From positions 1,204,856-1,268,855 of the forward strand of contig CM041198.1 in the NCBI GenBank assembly GCA_023078555.1: 64,000 bases of DNA. Reading direction: 5' to 3'. Under the pieces are notes generated by a model that was given only the letters and a program-made list of their open reading frames with translations, was not told the DNA's origin and made no database searches. Positions 1 to 11,848 of this stretch are shown piece by piece. Position numbers and translations under genes: made by a program. This stretch comes from Ulva prolifera. Lineage: Eukaryota > Chlorophyta > Ulvophyceae > Ulvales > Ulvaceae. Positions within the stretch are counted from its first letter, which is position 1. Every line of letters starts with the position of its first letter.

Positions 1-559
1 TTTTAAATGTGTGCCCTACACATCCCGTTTCTATTGTCTCCGCTTTGGTGCTAGACCATGCAACAGTCTCTGCATTTTTGATCAAATAGAAGTCAACCAT
101 GCAGTGCAACAGTCATGCTGCGCTGCCAGCACGTCTCGAACGTTCAACGGTGTGCACATGTGCTGCAGGTACTTCAGCAGTACGATGGCGCCCTGCGAAT
201 TCGGCAGGAGCACTGCGACGCAGTAGCAAGGAGTGTAGCTGCATCGCATCATCAAGCGCAGGACGAGTAGGGAACATGATTACTGTGCAAGTACTCGCCA
301 CACCATGACCTGTGACGATTGTCCGAAAACATAAATTCACATCCAACACCCACACCATTGGACCACATGCAGCTCTGCAGACCTCTGTCGGGGCCTGGCG
401 ACGCGATCACCATACTGCTACCCGCAGCCGCGGTGCTTGGACCACGGTACATTGATTGTCACGCCTGCAGTACACAGCACAACGACCACGTTGCTCCTCC
501 GCAAGCCGCTGGAACAGTCTCTCCCGCAACAGCGAGTCGCCGTGCAGCTTTGGTCTCGG
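1..559. other. Intergenic stretch downstream of ALY/LIN9
   Basis: This stretch lies 3' of the ALY/LIN9 stop codon. On the minus strand, from 555 down to a TGA at 407-409, there is an open frame that reads like coding sequence (it includes RERLFQRLAEEQ). It is not in frame with the last ALY exon and no splice pair links it. It could be the end of an unlisted gene or chance. Nothing else recognisable is seen. Confidence 0.3.
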
Positions 560-3500
560 CTAGCGTGCCCCAAGGAACACGGACAGCCTCCCAACGTTCT
601 TGGTGATGAGCTGGTACTGACTGGTGTTAGCATGGCTTGCGGGCTTCAGATCAGCCACCAGTTTGATGAGCGCCCGCTGCACGGTTCGGGCGTCCTGCCC
701 GGACGCCGCACACCTGCATAGCAGCACACACGTCAAGCCATCTGAGACAACCGGCACACCACACAACCAGACCCACACGTGTGCCATGCATGTTTCGTAC
801 AATCAATCAGCGAACGAACGACATGTACTGGCATTGGTGCGGAGCTGAGACCGAAGCGCATACCTCTGTATAGCGATGAACATCGCTGTGAGCTTGGTGC
901 TCATGTGCATGAGGGACTCATCATCCATCACGAGCGCCATGCGTTGCGGGCTCTCGAGGTTGCCAAGCACACCCCCCTCCTGTGCACCTGCCGCACCATC
1001 TGCAGCCGCGGCGTCCACGACCTCCGCCTTCACAGCCGCGGCCAACGGCGCCGCTGACCCCCCCGCACCCGAACCCGGCACAGCCTCACCCTCACCCACC
1101 GCACCCCCCTCTGCCACGGGACCACTCACACGCGTGGCGTCCTCCCGCACCCCGTTCTTCGGCGCAGCTGCGGCCTCCCCTACACCCGCCGCTGCATCGT
1201 CTGCAGCGGCGAGCTTTGCAGCTGGCTGCGCTCCCGCCGTGCCCTCCGGGGTCGCGGCAGCAGCCTTCGCGGCTTTCTCGGCGACACGTTTCTGGCGCTG
1301 CTCGTGGAACAGATCGTGCACGAGCGCCGCGGCCTCAGCCATCGACTCCTCCACGATGTACGAGGCGACGGCAGCCACAGACTCGTCGCCACCGGCCGGG
1401 CTCGCTGCGGTCGCGGTCAGGGTGCGGGTGAGCATCGCGTCCGGGCTCGCCGTCTGGTCGACGCGCGCCTTGAGCGCGCTGCACGCCACCGCCAGCTCCT
1501 CGTTCAGCTGCTTGAACTGCAAACACGCACACACATACCTCAGCTTGCGGACGACCGTCACGTGCGCTGGCGCCTTCACGCAGGGATGGCACAGCCATGT
1601 TGCTGCAGGAGCTGCCCTCCCACATCTGTAAGCTACAAGAGGACCTACAAAGTCCGTGACCGGCCACAGCGCAGACCTACTTGCGCGTTCTGAAGCTGTG
1701 AAATTCAAATTCTGATGCTTCAGTATCTGCTATGGGTCGTCAGCCTGACAATGCCCCGCGCCCATGCACATATCACACTCAGAGCTATGCAAGCAGATTG
1801 TCCATGACAGGCATGCGGGCGCAGCGGATCAGAACTGTGCAGGATGAGCACCTCAGCCACTTTGCCCGTGTACAGCTGCTGGAAGTCCTCCTGGAAGGAG
1901 CCGTCGGGGCGCTTGTGGGTGCCCGAGAGGGCCTCATCCAGGAGCGCCTTGAGTTCCGCCATCATCTGCGACTTGCGCTGCACGAGGTTCGACACATCGT
2001 CCATCAGCTCCAGGTCCTGGTCCTTGACAGTCTGCACACACCGCACCCACTGCACACCCGTGGCGCGACCAGTCGGGCCGCTTGAGAGACCTGCTGTTAC
2101 GCACGCACCTTGCACGCTCTATGTCGGCTCCCTCCATCGGCAGCAGTGTGTTGGTATGCCATGGTTGCAGGAGTGCACACACGTCACTTCACAGCGACTC
2201 AAGAGACTGCTCACGCTACCGGACCGGAAGCAATGCAACGTAGCAGCAGCCACTCATGCACAAGCAGCACCGAAGCTTCCAGGGGCGCCATGCACGCCAC
2301 CAAACCACCACATGCACTGACGAAGCCGCGCAGATCCTCAGAACTGGTGTGGTGAGCGAAGAAACGACCGAAGTCCCAGCGCACCCGCTCCGCCACCGAC
2401 TTGCCTGTATTCCCCCACCCCCTCACACAACCACGTCAGCACCATGCAGGGGCCACCCACTCCGGGGACCTGCCTCGCGCCACACTCAACAGCTCCCTCC
2501 CCTGACCCCCACACGCTAGAATTGAGTTGTGCCGCTCATCTGCGGCCGTGCAGCACGGCATCTGGGGGACGTCGGGCACGCACCTGGGCGCCGTAGTCAC
2601 GCACAGAGAGATCCACCGCCGCCTCGTGCGCGACGGACTCTGCCTCCGCGACCGGCTGCCCCGGCGCCCACACCATCGCGTCCGCCGGCGCGAGGTCCGT
2701 GTCCGGCACCTTGCCGACGCCGAGCTCGCTGCGGTGGAACTGCACCATGTACGTCGACGGCCCGACCGTCAACACCGCGCCATCCTGCAGCATGCGGAGC
2801 ACGGGGTGCCGTGCGACGACCTGCTGCCCGACGGCGCACTGCGGCGGCACGCCCGGCGGCAGCGCCGCGACGGGGTCCTGCCGCGTGCGCTCCTCATACG
2901 CACGCCGGCAGCGCTCGCGGTGCACGTGCAGGGAGAGGCGCTCCTGCCGCAGGTACGCGTCCGAGAGGCGCCGCGGGGGGGCGCCGAGGGCCGTGCGGAC
3001 GTACATCATGTCTGCCCGGCTGAGGCCCTTCACCTGTAAGGCAGCGAGGGGGGGGCATCGGTGGCGAAGGGTACAACTTGTAAGAGCTCGGGCCATTGGG
3101 TGGCAGAGCACCAAATCAAACTACCCAGGTGCCTTGACATGTAGTGCAGCGAGGGAATGGCGATGGGTGGCTGCCTGCCTGGGCTGTCATTTCAGGCGCG
3201 TGCGGCAAATGGTGGGTGGGCTTGCAGCAGGACACGGGGGGCGCCATGCATGACGTGCCAGGCCGAGACTGACGAGATGATGGCAGGTCGCAGGTGACGC
3301 ACACATGGCAGCACATGCCGACGGGCGTCCGGAAAGTACTGCATGCAGCCGTCCGGAGGATATGGAGCCTCTTACAGGGCGCTGCTGGCATGTGCGCGTG
3401 AGACTTGACAGCCTGTCCCGACTGCGACCTGACCGGAGGTTGATCGCCCACAATGCATCTCCATGGCCGGGCGGCAGTGACCGTGCGAGCGTGTTCTTGA

Positions 3501-6500
3501 CTGAGCCACAACACCGCGTACACACTGCAACAGTGCAGAGGCCCGGAAGACACGGGGAGGGGGGAGAAGGGGATCGGAGGGGGGCACCTGGTCAAGCCCA
3601 AGGGTGGCAAGGTACTCTGCCATGCTCCCTTCCGCGAGGTACCCCCGATCTATGACCGGGGTCAAAAACTCATACATCGCCCAGCGGCGCATCCGCAGGC
3701 TCAGCGCTCGCCGCAGCCGCTGCTCTGCATCGCAGGGCTCCCCGACGTCGCCGGCGGCCCCCGCCGCCGGGCCCGCCGCCGGCCCATGCATGAGCCACGA
3801 GCGGTGCTGCATGAGGTACAGCGGCAACCGCTCCGGCGGGGACTTGCGATTCGCGACCCGGAAGCTGCCCGGTGGCCGCGCCGGGGGCAGCGCTGTGGTG
3901 AGAGAGTGGAACGTCGGGCGCATGATAGCGGTGAGGGGGTGCGCCCCGCCCGTCGCGGGCGGCGTCGCCCGCACGCCGGCCGGCTCCGCGCGCCCGGGGC
4001 TGCGTGGCGACCCGCCCTTGCTCGGCCCACGGCTATCCTGACGCTGCAGCAGCGACACGGTCAGCCCCCGATTGCAGCCATTGCACGACCCCAGATCGTA
4101 TGCAAGCACCATGAGGCGGGGTCCACTTGAGCGCTGATTGCCACGCGGACCCACAAGCTACATGAGGCCGAGCCGCACACAGAGCCCCTCGCGCTGTATC
4201 ACCGCCGCATGCCTCAACACACGCCACTCGGCGAGCGCAAGCATGACGGCTACAGCGCCCAGCCCTACCGGGGTAACTGCAGCTCGTGCACGTGCAGCCG
4301 AGTGCACACACACGGTAGCGAGTCGGTCCACCCATGCCCACGTGGCACCAGCGCGAGCACCGGCTGGAACGCACGTTTGATGCTCCCGTCGGGTGGTGCG
4401 AGCGTCCCAGCATGTCCGGCTTTGCCTCAGGGTACCCCTTCGCGCCCCGGCCGTCCCCGGCCCGGTTCTGCAGGTCGATCGCAAAGTCGTGACACACGCC
4501 GCTCGCGGGCATATCCCGCTTCCCCCGGGCCGCCGCGGCGGCCAGCACGTCACAGCCCGGGCTGTTCACCGCGTCCATATCATCCAGCGAACCCTCACGG
4601 GCGTTCGCCGCCGCGGCCGCCGCCGCGAGCGTGGCGCGCCGCGGCGTGCGCGTCGGCGGCGCGTTCTCGCGGTCCACGGTCGGCGACGGCTGCAGCGGCG
4701 GCCCGCCTGCCGCACTGCTCGGCCCGGACTGCCGCAGCTCGTGGCTGGCGTTGGACGTCACGGGGGTCGGGGCCTGCCCGGCGGCCTCCGATGCCGCCGC
4801 CGCGAGCATGTCCAGCTTGCTAGTGTACGGCGAGTCCCCAGCCGTTGCAAATGCGAGTGACGGGGAGCCCTCGCTGATGTTGGTGAAATCAAGCCGGCGC
4901 TTGCGCGTCGGTGGCCCCGCCCGCACATCACCCGCCCCGGACGCGTCCCCCTGCAGCGGAAAGCACCACACATCCTTGACAAGCTACGAGCAGCCTGCGC
5001 CTCGCATGCGCGGCAGACACCCTGGTGACTGGAGAGTACCACCCACGGACGATGCAGTCTCAAGTGCAGAGTGATCATCCAGGGCCGCTGGGATCGACGC
5101 TGTCGAGTGGCAGAGCCGGGGATCGCACATGCATGTCGAGCCGGCGAGGTGTCCGTTTGGAGGCGTGCCTCCCCGCTGCAGCTGCGTGCTCGGTGGGTGT
5201 CGCTGCATGGTTCGGGGTCCTCCCGGTGCCTCGTCCCCGGCCCCCTCCACGGCCGCGGCCCCCACCTGCCATGGCCGCATTGACCGGTGTGCCACCCCCG
5301 TCGTTGTTGGGCGGGGGTGCAATAGTGACAGCGGCAAAGGAACTGAAGTACTGCCACATCAAGTCTGCGTTGTCTTGTGTGATTGTGGACAGGAAGGCCT
5401 TGTGTGCAAGGTACATGTCCTCGCACATGCTGACGGGGCGATTGCATGTTTGAGCGACCTGCACGTATGTGGAGCGCTTGGCTATCACGCACGAAGTGGC
5501 CATCGCCTTCCGAGGCACTGAACCCCGCCGTGCCGGCACGGATATCTGACATCTTGTGCTTCACTTGTTGCTCATACCACCGCCAATGGTGTCGCGAGCC
5601 TCGTTGTGGGCAAGGTGTCCCAACGCCATGACGTGGATGCAGCATCTTATGTGACCATGTACCGGAGCGACGTGATTACTTTGGCGCGATCAACGCAGAC
5701 GCAGAGACTAGGCGGCTAGCAATGGCTACATCGGCTCGATACACGATCATCACACGCTGTCCTCAGTACGCCGTACTCAGCACTGCGGTGGCGCAGCGAG
5801 GCGAGGCTGTCATGCCGCTGTGGCGACCAGGTATGTGATCGGAGAGCGTGGCCGGCCTCAGATATTTCGAGGAAAATACAAAACAGAAGACACTGCTACG
5901 CCGCTGCACTCCATGCGCACGGGCGGAGCACATGATGCCCCCCATCTCGCGAGTCAGCGCAATGTTGGACGTAACAAGAGACTTTTGTATATACGAGTAC
6001 AAACTGATGATGTGGGTGTCTTGGTCGCAATTGCTCTTGCCGCGGCCGCACAGAACAATCTTTCAACCTCCATGTCTGCGTTATCATGCAATAGCTGCCA
6101 ACAGGCGAGATAACAGCTGTGCTATTCGTTCACTCGCCGGATCTCATTCTGACCGCGGCGAAGAGATCACGAGCTCATTGCAATGCACCACATTCCTACA
6201 GCTGAAGTAACACTGGTTGTGATCGCGTGCTGCCGATCACGCCATCCCAAGGAATTCCAGTCATGCGCGAAAGCAGTGATTCGCAGGCGACGCAACATGA
6301 CATGTGATGGCAGGTTGATGCGCATCACTAACCAGAAATTCGCCTTCTGCTAATCTGACACATTTTGGCAGGGACTCAGGGCTACTTTACCGCACGCAGT
6401 GGCGCATATCGCCAACTGGAATGACGCGTTGCGCACCCGTCTGAAATTCGCCGTCCCGTGCTGAACGATCGCATCATAGAAGATCCTTAACGATGTTTCG

Positions 6501-6598
6501 TCCCATGCTTTTGGCGTCTGCAAAATGCTGTTGTACTCAGGACCACTTGCGATGAGGCACCTCCCGTCGCTGTGACCATTCGCTACATGCTCTTCCAC
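560..6598 (-). CDS. ALY: ALWAYS EARLY / LIN9 homologue (MuvB core of the DREAM complex), 8 exons
   Basis: Exons: 6598-6437, 5458-5129, 4950-4375, 4043-3588, 3033-2584, 2031-1852, 1516-864, 713-560. All phases agree and give about 986 residues. A SANT/Myb-like domain (about 31-85, WDETSLRIFYDAI then FRR|VAQTCNRPVSMCEDMY) is split by intron 1. Basic PTRKRRLDF follows near 175. The DIRP domain spans the exon 4/5 junction (about 465-560; RRWAMYEFLTPVIDRGYL, then LGAPPRRLSDAYLRQER). A Tudor-like strand set follows (575-615; VLTVGPSTYMVQFHRSELGV). Coiled-coil pieces (LVQRKSQMMAELKALLDEA, KQLNEELAVACSALKARV) come before an Ala-rich linker and a conserved-looking tail. SANT plus DIRP is the land-plant ALY layout; animal LIN9 lacks SANT. 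In known systems the protein scaffolds a complex with LIN54/TCX-type factors, E2F and Myb that times cell-cycle genes in the nucleus. The start is the first ATG of the SANT exon. Coding GC is high in exons 3-8. The 978 bp intron 1 holds only chance ORFs. Confidence 0.92.
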
Positions 6599-7239
6599 TG
6601 ATTTGCATTAGGGCAGGATATTTCCATAGTAATCACCAAATAATTGTTGAAATGCGACATGTTGTGCGGTGGTTACGGCAAAGCAGCAGCAGCAGTTGTC
6701 CTTTGTGAACATGTTCTTGACAGGAGCTGGATTGATAGCCCAGCAACTATCTACATTGCATTTGTATAGTCCAGATGGTCGATGTTAAGCGCCGCTCTCA
6801 ACACGGACCTTTCACCCCCGCACAACACTTGATGAGCCACACGGCTGCCCGGGATGCCATTCAAAGGGAGACACAGCGAGACGGACCCCAGAGCGATAAT
6901 GACAAGAATAATATCACATTTCTCATGGTGGAGCTTAAATTGATATATCTATCTGACCGCAGTACAACTCAGGAACATCAGCAGACCACCATCGATGCGC
7001 ACCGGACTTCCGTCCAACACATCGAAGTCCTGCGCAAATTTACTGGGTGTCTTTCGAACCCGTGATGTTCTTCTAAGGTCGCCTTCGTTGCCGCTCATCG
7101 TCAAGATCTGTCAAGCGACTGCCATTGAGGATGGTCATTCTCAATCTATCCTGTGCGCACCATGCACCCCAGGCTCCGACTGACTCACTGCACGGGCTCC
7201 TGAGTATGTTTCCGCATGCTTGCGTCAAGCAGCAGGCTC
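6599..7239. other. ALY upstream region
   Basis: This AT-richer stretch lies immediately 5' of the ALY start. No convincing ORF, known RNA gene or repeat is seen. It is likely to contain the ALY promoter and 5' UTR. No plain TATA box was singled out. Confidence 0.3.
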
Positions 7240-8085
7240 TCATCTGAAGGAGGCGGTACGTTTCAGCCGTTCTCCACGCGCTGTAACACGTTGGCTTCCA
7301 AGTGAGAGAGCCTCGATGTCTCGGCGAATTCTTTGGCGAACGGATGCTAATTCAGTGCACGCTTGACACATGCGTAAGTTTCGAAGGGCTGTACGTACGC
7401 TCGAGCCCCGTCCAACTCGCATCTACAGTGGTCTCGTTACAAATGTACAGACCTGTGTATCGCACTAGGCCAGCCTACAGCTGATATCGATTGCCAGCAG
7501 CGCGTCAATTGTCAAACAAGCACGAACATGGCCACGGCGTCCACCTTCGTCCATAGTGGCCATTTTTTAGTGAGCTGTTGGCGTTGTCACTGAACTCATG
7601 TAATCAGGCCTTCTCAACACCTGACACACCTCTGTTGCCTACCTGCAGTGAGCCATATGCAGGTGAAAACCGCCATCACCATTGCAAGCAGCATATGCCA
7701 TCTTTGATTTAGGTTTGGCTCTGACAGATGAACGCTCTGCGTGCGACCTGCCAGAGTTCCAAAAGATTTGGTGGGTGCGTTGATGAATTTCAGCACTTGG
7801 TTTCACAAGCAGGCCATCATAAAGGCAAGTGTACGGAGTCGTTACACAGCGTCGGGCAGGATGCAAGACTCGATGTTGCCGCTGTCGCACGTTGCAGTGG
7901 CCAATGCTGTGCACACAGCAGAGGCAGCCAGGTCTCCTCCAGGTAACATGCAATAGCCCGCACAGGGCATGCAAAATGTATGTTTGGTGCATGAAAGCAG
8001 TCCGTGCTATTGTGACCACACTTGCGTTGACTGCATCATTTTGAATGGCCAGGACTTGACTTAAGCCTGCTGACAGGCTGCGCAT
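7240..8085 (-). CDS. Possible split gene of unknown function (minus strand)
   Basis: Three stretches read like coding sequence on the minus strand. One, from ATG 8085, contains GLSQVLAIQNDAVNAS followed by a GTGGTC donor-like site. A middle one is around 7790-7640. The last ends at 7240 with ELASVRQRIRRDIEALSLG and a stop, preceded by an acceptor-like CTGTAG. The last piece looks helical and could be coiled coil. No family was recognised, the middle frame is ambiguous, and the pieces may not belong together. Chance is not excluded. Confidence 0.25.
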
Positions 8086-8226
8086 GACCCAGGAGCGTCA
8101 ATCCAAAAGTATGGTCGTAAATTTAACATGTCATGCTGCAGAGCACGCTTCCAAAAGGTCAAATTCCGTTTGATTCCAAACTTCAACCGCTGCAGTCAAG
8201 TGGCTGCTACCAATCAGATATAGCAC

Positions 8227-8979
8227 CTAGAAGTTTTTCCAGCCTCCTGTGAAACATCCGGCCACAAATCTGACTGCGGTCACATTTAGGAGAACCTGCT
8301 GGGACTCTGCCACACATTGCACTACGCAAAAGCCTCGTTCTGCTGGAAGTGGTGTGATGTCGACCGCTGCGTTGTGCATGCGTGCACAGCAGTCACATGA
8401 ATGCCGAGAGAGCTTGATTGGCATTTCAAATCGAATGACACGAACTTTTCAAAAGAAGCTTCCCACTTCCGGATGGCACATGGTCCGACAAAATGCGTGC
8501 GTCAAGGGGCAAGCAGCGTCTCAGGCAAATACATGCACTGTGATCATATAGCATAGACCGAATGTCGATGATCATTTTCGCCAGGGCGCCAAGCGAGACT
8601 GGAATGCTACTGTGGTCGGCCGCCAATTTACACGTCTCACCTTGGCCTGAAGGGCCAAATTTGGCTTGGTTGCTTGATCATCCCGCGCCCTGGCAAGCAT
8701 CATCGTTACCTCTAGCCGAAATCACATCTGACCCCAGCCATGAAACCGATTGCCATGTACCCCAGCTGATGCATCGGCATTCACACACACAGGCTCAGAA
8801 GAAAAAGTGTTACAATTACTGTCAATGTGGGTGACTTCTAGGACTTGCAAAACATAAAAATTCTGTGCAGTCATTCTGCAGTGCACCGCAGCGTGCTGAA
8901 CCAGCTCATTGTGCCAGCAGACTGCAGCCCGGCCGCCACTGACCTGTGGCAAGCAAGAGGCAGCTGCACGCCTACACAA
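8227..8979 (-). CDS. Possible split gene of unknown function next to PSF1
   Basis: Several minus-strand pieces have coding character. MMLARARDDQATKPNLALQ at 8706-8641 ends at a good AAG|GTGAGA donor. Around 8626-8530, SSIPVSLGALAKMIIDIRSM is seen. A terminal piece (AERGFCVVQCVAESQQVLL ... GGWKNF) ends at TAG 8227-8229. The order and strand fit one short gene ending 3' and starting close to the PSF1 3' end. The joins were not resolved and no domain was recognised. Confidence 0.35.
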
Positions 8980-8994
8980 GGCAATCCTGGAAAC

Positions 8995-10309
8995 TCACAT
9001 CGTCATCCCCGTGTGCAGGTACTCCACGACTCCAGCACGGATCAACGCTTCCACCTCGTCTACTGGCAACCAGTGCGTGGTGTCTTTCCGCAGGACCACC
9101 TTGCCTTCTTTTGACATCATGTCACCGTGGTCCACCAGCACTCTTACCTGCAGCACCACACGAATGTCTCATACCGTCCGCACTGCACTCCACAACAGCA
9201 GCAGACAACTCATGGTTATCGCCTGGTCTGGTTGAGGCATGACGAGTAGGCGATCAATGGCAGGCGTGTGGTCTGCGGTGACCTGAGGTGTGCATTGCAT
9301 GCCTACACAGGCATGACCATTCCAGAATAGCACAAGGCCCTGATAGGTTGCAGTGTAATCTTCAGCTGTGCTGATACAGCTTGAATCATGCATGCCGCAG
9401 ACAAGGGCAGATGCACTGAAGCCCACACGCAGTGGCAACTGCACCTACAGTTCAGCCATGGTCGCAAGCACAGATGATGCCTGAGCCCATGCCTCGGCAA
9501 GTTGAGAGATGATGAGGCGCACTTGTACGCATTTGCTCTTTGGAGGAGCTGTGTCCATTGAAAGGTCAGTCGCAAGCCCGCAAGCATCAGCAAACGTCTT
9601 CAGGTTCTGTTCGTATTGTCGCAGAAACTCGACTTCTAGAGGTGCTAAACTGTTGCTGATGTCCGTGGAGAGCTGATTCTTATGCCAATGGATGTGCTTC
9701 AACCTGTCTAGCCGCTCCATTGTGCAAGCCAGAAGACCTCGCTTGTAGTGTTGAATGCAGGTGTTGTGGATAACACTGGCAGCATATTCGTCAGGAAAAT
9801 GTTCCCATGGTACTGGAGGAGCTGGTTCGTCTGCGGGTAGCCCTTGTTGCCGCTTGGTCTGCAAACAGCATGCCTGTGAAATTGGTGTCGTCGCTTGTGA
9901 CAACGTCGCGCCCAGCAAACTACGGATGGCGCTTGCCCAACAGAACGTGACCTCAGATAGTATGATCCTGATCTGGTAGGCATGATTGCAGATGGTCCGG
10001 GCAACACAGAACCTGCAACGTGTGAGCTCGACGGAACACCACGGAGAGCCTGATTCTAGATGCCAGATACAGTATCAGATACTACATATGGCACCAGGAG
10101 CACTGAATTGTTTGATGTAATACGCAGCTGTAGTGCGCACATACTTCTGCCTCGACTGATTGAGTTAGGCGTGTGACCTCGCTATGATGCTCTCGGATCT
10201 CTTCGATGGTACGCTGAATCTTCTCCACGCCATAAGGAGGTATGATTGTCTCATCGGTTTGCGAAAGCTCGAGCAACATTTCTTTTACTGCCTGGCCAGT
10301 GCGTGGCAT
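8995..10309 (-). CDS. PSF1: DNA replication complex GINS subunit PSF1, 3 exons
   Basis: Exons: 10309-10145, 9858-9523, 9147-8995. All junctions are phase 0, giving 217 residues (PSF1 is usually about 200). The N-terminal helix region starts MPRTGQAVKEMLLEL and continues to an acidic helical segment. Exon 2 holds the diagnostic GINS A-domain run (CIQHYKRGLLACTMERLDRL, then LSTDISNSLAPLEVEFLRQY and DLSMDTAPPKSKCVQ). Exon 3 is the B-domain (VRVLVDHGD, HWLPVDEVEALIRAGVVEYL). GINS (SLD5-PSF1-PSF2-PSF3) joins CDC45 and MCM2-7 to form the replicative CMG helicase in the nucleus. The ATG was chosen because it gives the family's short N-terminus. The gene is divergent from the DUF4079 gene with a 468 bp shared 5' region. 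The acceptors are TTTGCAG and GCTGCAG. Confidence 0.93.
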
Positions 10310-10777
10310 TCTCGTAATTGCCGTCGAAAACTCGTCCGGGATTTCTGAAACGCAATTGATGTACGTGATAGCGATCAAAAAGGACCAGCGCATGTACATT
10401 TCAGAATTGTTGGCTAAGCATTAGCAAGTGCTTTGTGGACTGCAAGTGATTTTACATCGAACCTAGTGTTTTGAATGTACAAAAGCCGACTCATCGGGGG
10501 TGACACAGGTGACCATGCTCCCGTGCGAGAGTAATGATTCCTGTTTGGCGCGGAAGTCCGTTTGTTGGCAGAGGTCATCATTCAAACGCGTCCACAGCTG
10601 CCTTGAACTGCCACTACACCGTTGTTCTTCGTTGCCGCCAGCCATCCGATTGCTTTTCCACCTGACCTTAAGCTTCGCCTGTACACACGCCTGTACAGTG
10701 TACACACTCAAAGTTTGCGGACCATTCCACATTTGCACACACTTCATCTGATATCGCTTTGATTTGCGTAAAGCAAG
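10310..10777. promoter_or_regulatory. Divergent intergenic region between PSF1 and the DUF4079 gene
   Basis: The two genes start at 10309 (-) and 10778 (+), so this 468 bp must serve both 5' ends. A 60-codon minus-strand ORF (10645-10463, starting MAGGNEEQRCSG and ending AFVHSKH) lies inside it and upstream of PSF1. It could be a small gene, an upstream ORF or chance. No clear TATA box or known factor site was identified. Confidence 0.4.
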
Positions 10778-11848
10778 ATGGTCACGGCAATGCGACAGCC
10801 TGCATGCGGAATTCGCACCGGCCGGCTGGCACCATGTGGTGTGCCAGGCGCACGGAACCCCACAGCTGGCCGCGTGCAAGCGGTGCCAGGTATGACGCTA
10901 ACATGGCCAGCTGATACCTGTATAATTTGCCACGGGCCATCCGCTTGCAATGTGGCGCTATGTGCTGCATGCTGGCTGGCTCGTCCCCTCCTTGGCCACG
11001 CATTTCATCCTGTGCCACGTGCTAGCGGCGTTTGAGAACAATCTGCTTGCTGCCCTGACGCAATCTAGATCACACGACAGGGACGTGATTTAGACTTGCC
11101 GTGCAGTCGTTGACCTCGCGGCGTCGCTCGGTATCGCGAAGAGCCTGCAGCCCACCGCGGATGCCCTGGCTGGCTTGAACCTCCCAGGTGCGCTCATCGA
11201 TCGGAGTGTCGCTGCAAAACGCTTGTCCCAGCTGCTGCTACGCAATTCTCCTGCATGCGCCTCGGCGATGTAAGCTGTATCCTGTCCCGCGTTGGCACAT
11301 GTCTGCTGATTGCTACATGGTGACGCCCGTTTCCGCCTGCCGCGTCTGTCCACAGCTGAGTTGACCATCAGTCAGAGCCGAGTCCCACAATAGTATGCAG
11401 CTGCTGCGCTGAAATGAGCGATTCATCATGCCATGCAGCGCCTTTGATCAAGTATGGCCATCCCGGAAACATGGCGGTGGTGCTGGCAGCGATGGGAGGC
11501 TACGGGTCTTACTTGGGATGGCAGATCCGTGTGTCTGACGACGCAGACATGATCATTAAGGCCAAGCAACTTCATCCGAAGCTGACCCTTGGCATGACCA
11601 TCTTCTTCAGCCTTGGAGCTGTTGGTGGCTTGATCTCCCTAGTGATGCAAGGGAAGTCACTTTTCCAGAGCCCTCATGCGCTAACCGGCATCATCGGGCT
11701 CTTGCTACTTTACAGCCAGGGCATGCTGTCCTTGTTCTTCGAGGACGACCCAAACGCCCGCACTGCTCATGCATACTTCGGAACCGCCATCATGGCGCTG
11801 TTTGTCCTGCACATGACCTTCGGTATCAATCTGGCGCTATCACTGTAG
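10778..11848 (+). CDS. DUF4079 family membrane protein, probably plastid-targeted, 3 exons
   Basis: Exons: 10778-10889, 11107-11187, 11439-11848. Both introns are phase 1, giving 200 residues. Exon 1 encodes a Ser-poor but Arg/Ala/Gly/Pro-rich, acid-free leader of about 37 residues that fits a transit peptide. Exon 2 is amphipathic. Exon 3 carries the family signature (IKYGHPGNMAVVLAAMGGYG), a LHPKL turn, a SPHALTGIIGLLLL stretch and four hydrophobic segments (about 75-92, 113-134, 143-164, 176-199). The exon 2/3 join gives LNLP|APLIKYGHPGN, matching how plant homologues read from memory. The family occurs in cyanobacteria and plastid-bearing eukaryotes and its biochemical role is not established. 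The ATG at 11414 would omit the leader and begins inside the intron. The membrane is probably thylakoid or inner envelope (inference). Confidence 0.9.

Noticed and set aside
876-1631. Long plus-strand ORF of 251 codons
   Set aside because: It is antisense to ALY exon 7. High-GC coding DNA leaves the opposite strand open. The minus strand has domain continuity.
2300-2415. Minus-strand segment SVAERVRWDFGRFFAHHTSS as an extra ALY exon
   Set aside because: It reads well and has a CAG acceptor, but its entry phase does not match the neighbouring ALY exons, which join directly in phase without it.
5459-6436. ORFs of up to 120 codons at 5.7-6.2 kb as a separate gene
   Set aside because: They lie inside ALY intron 1, overlap one another on both strands and have no recognisable features.
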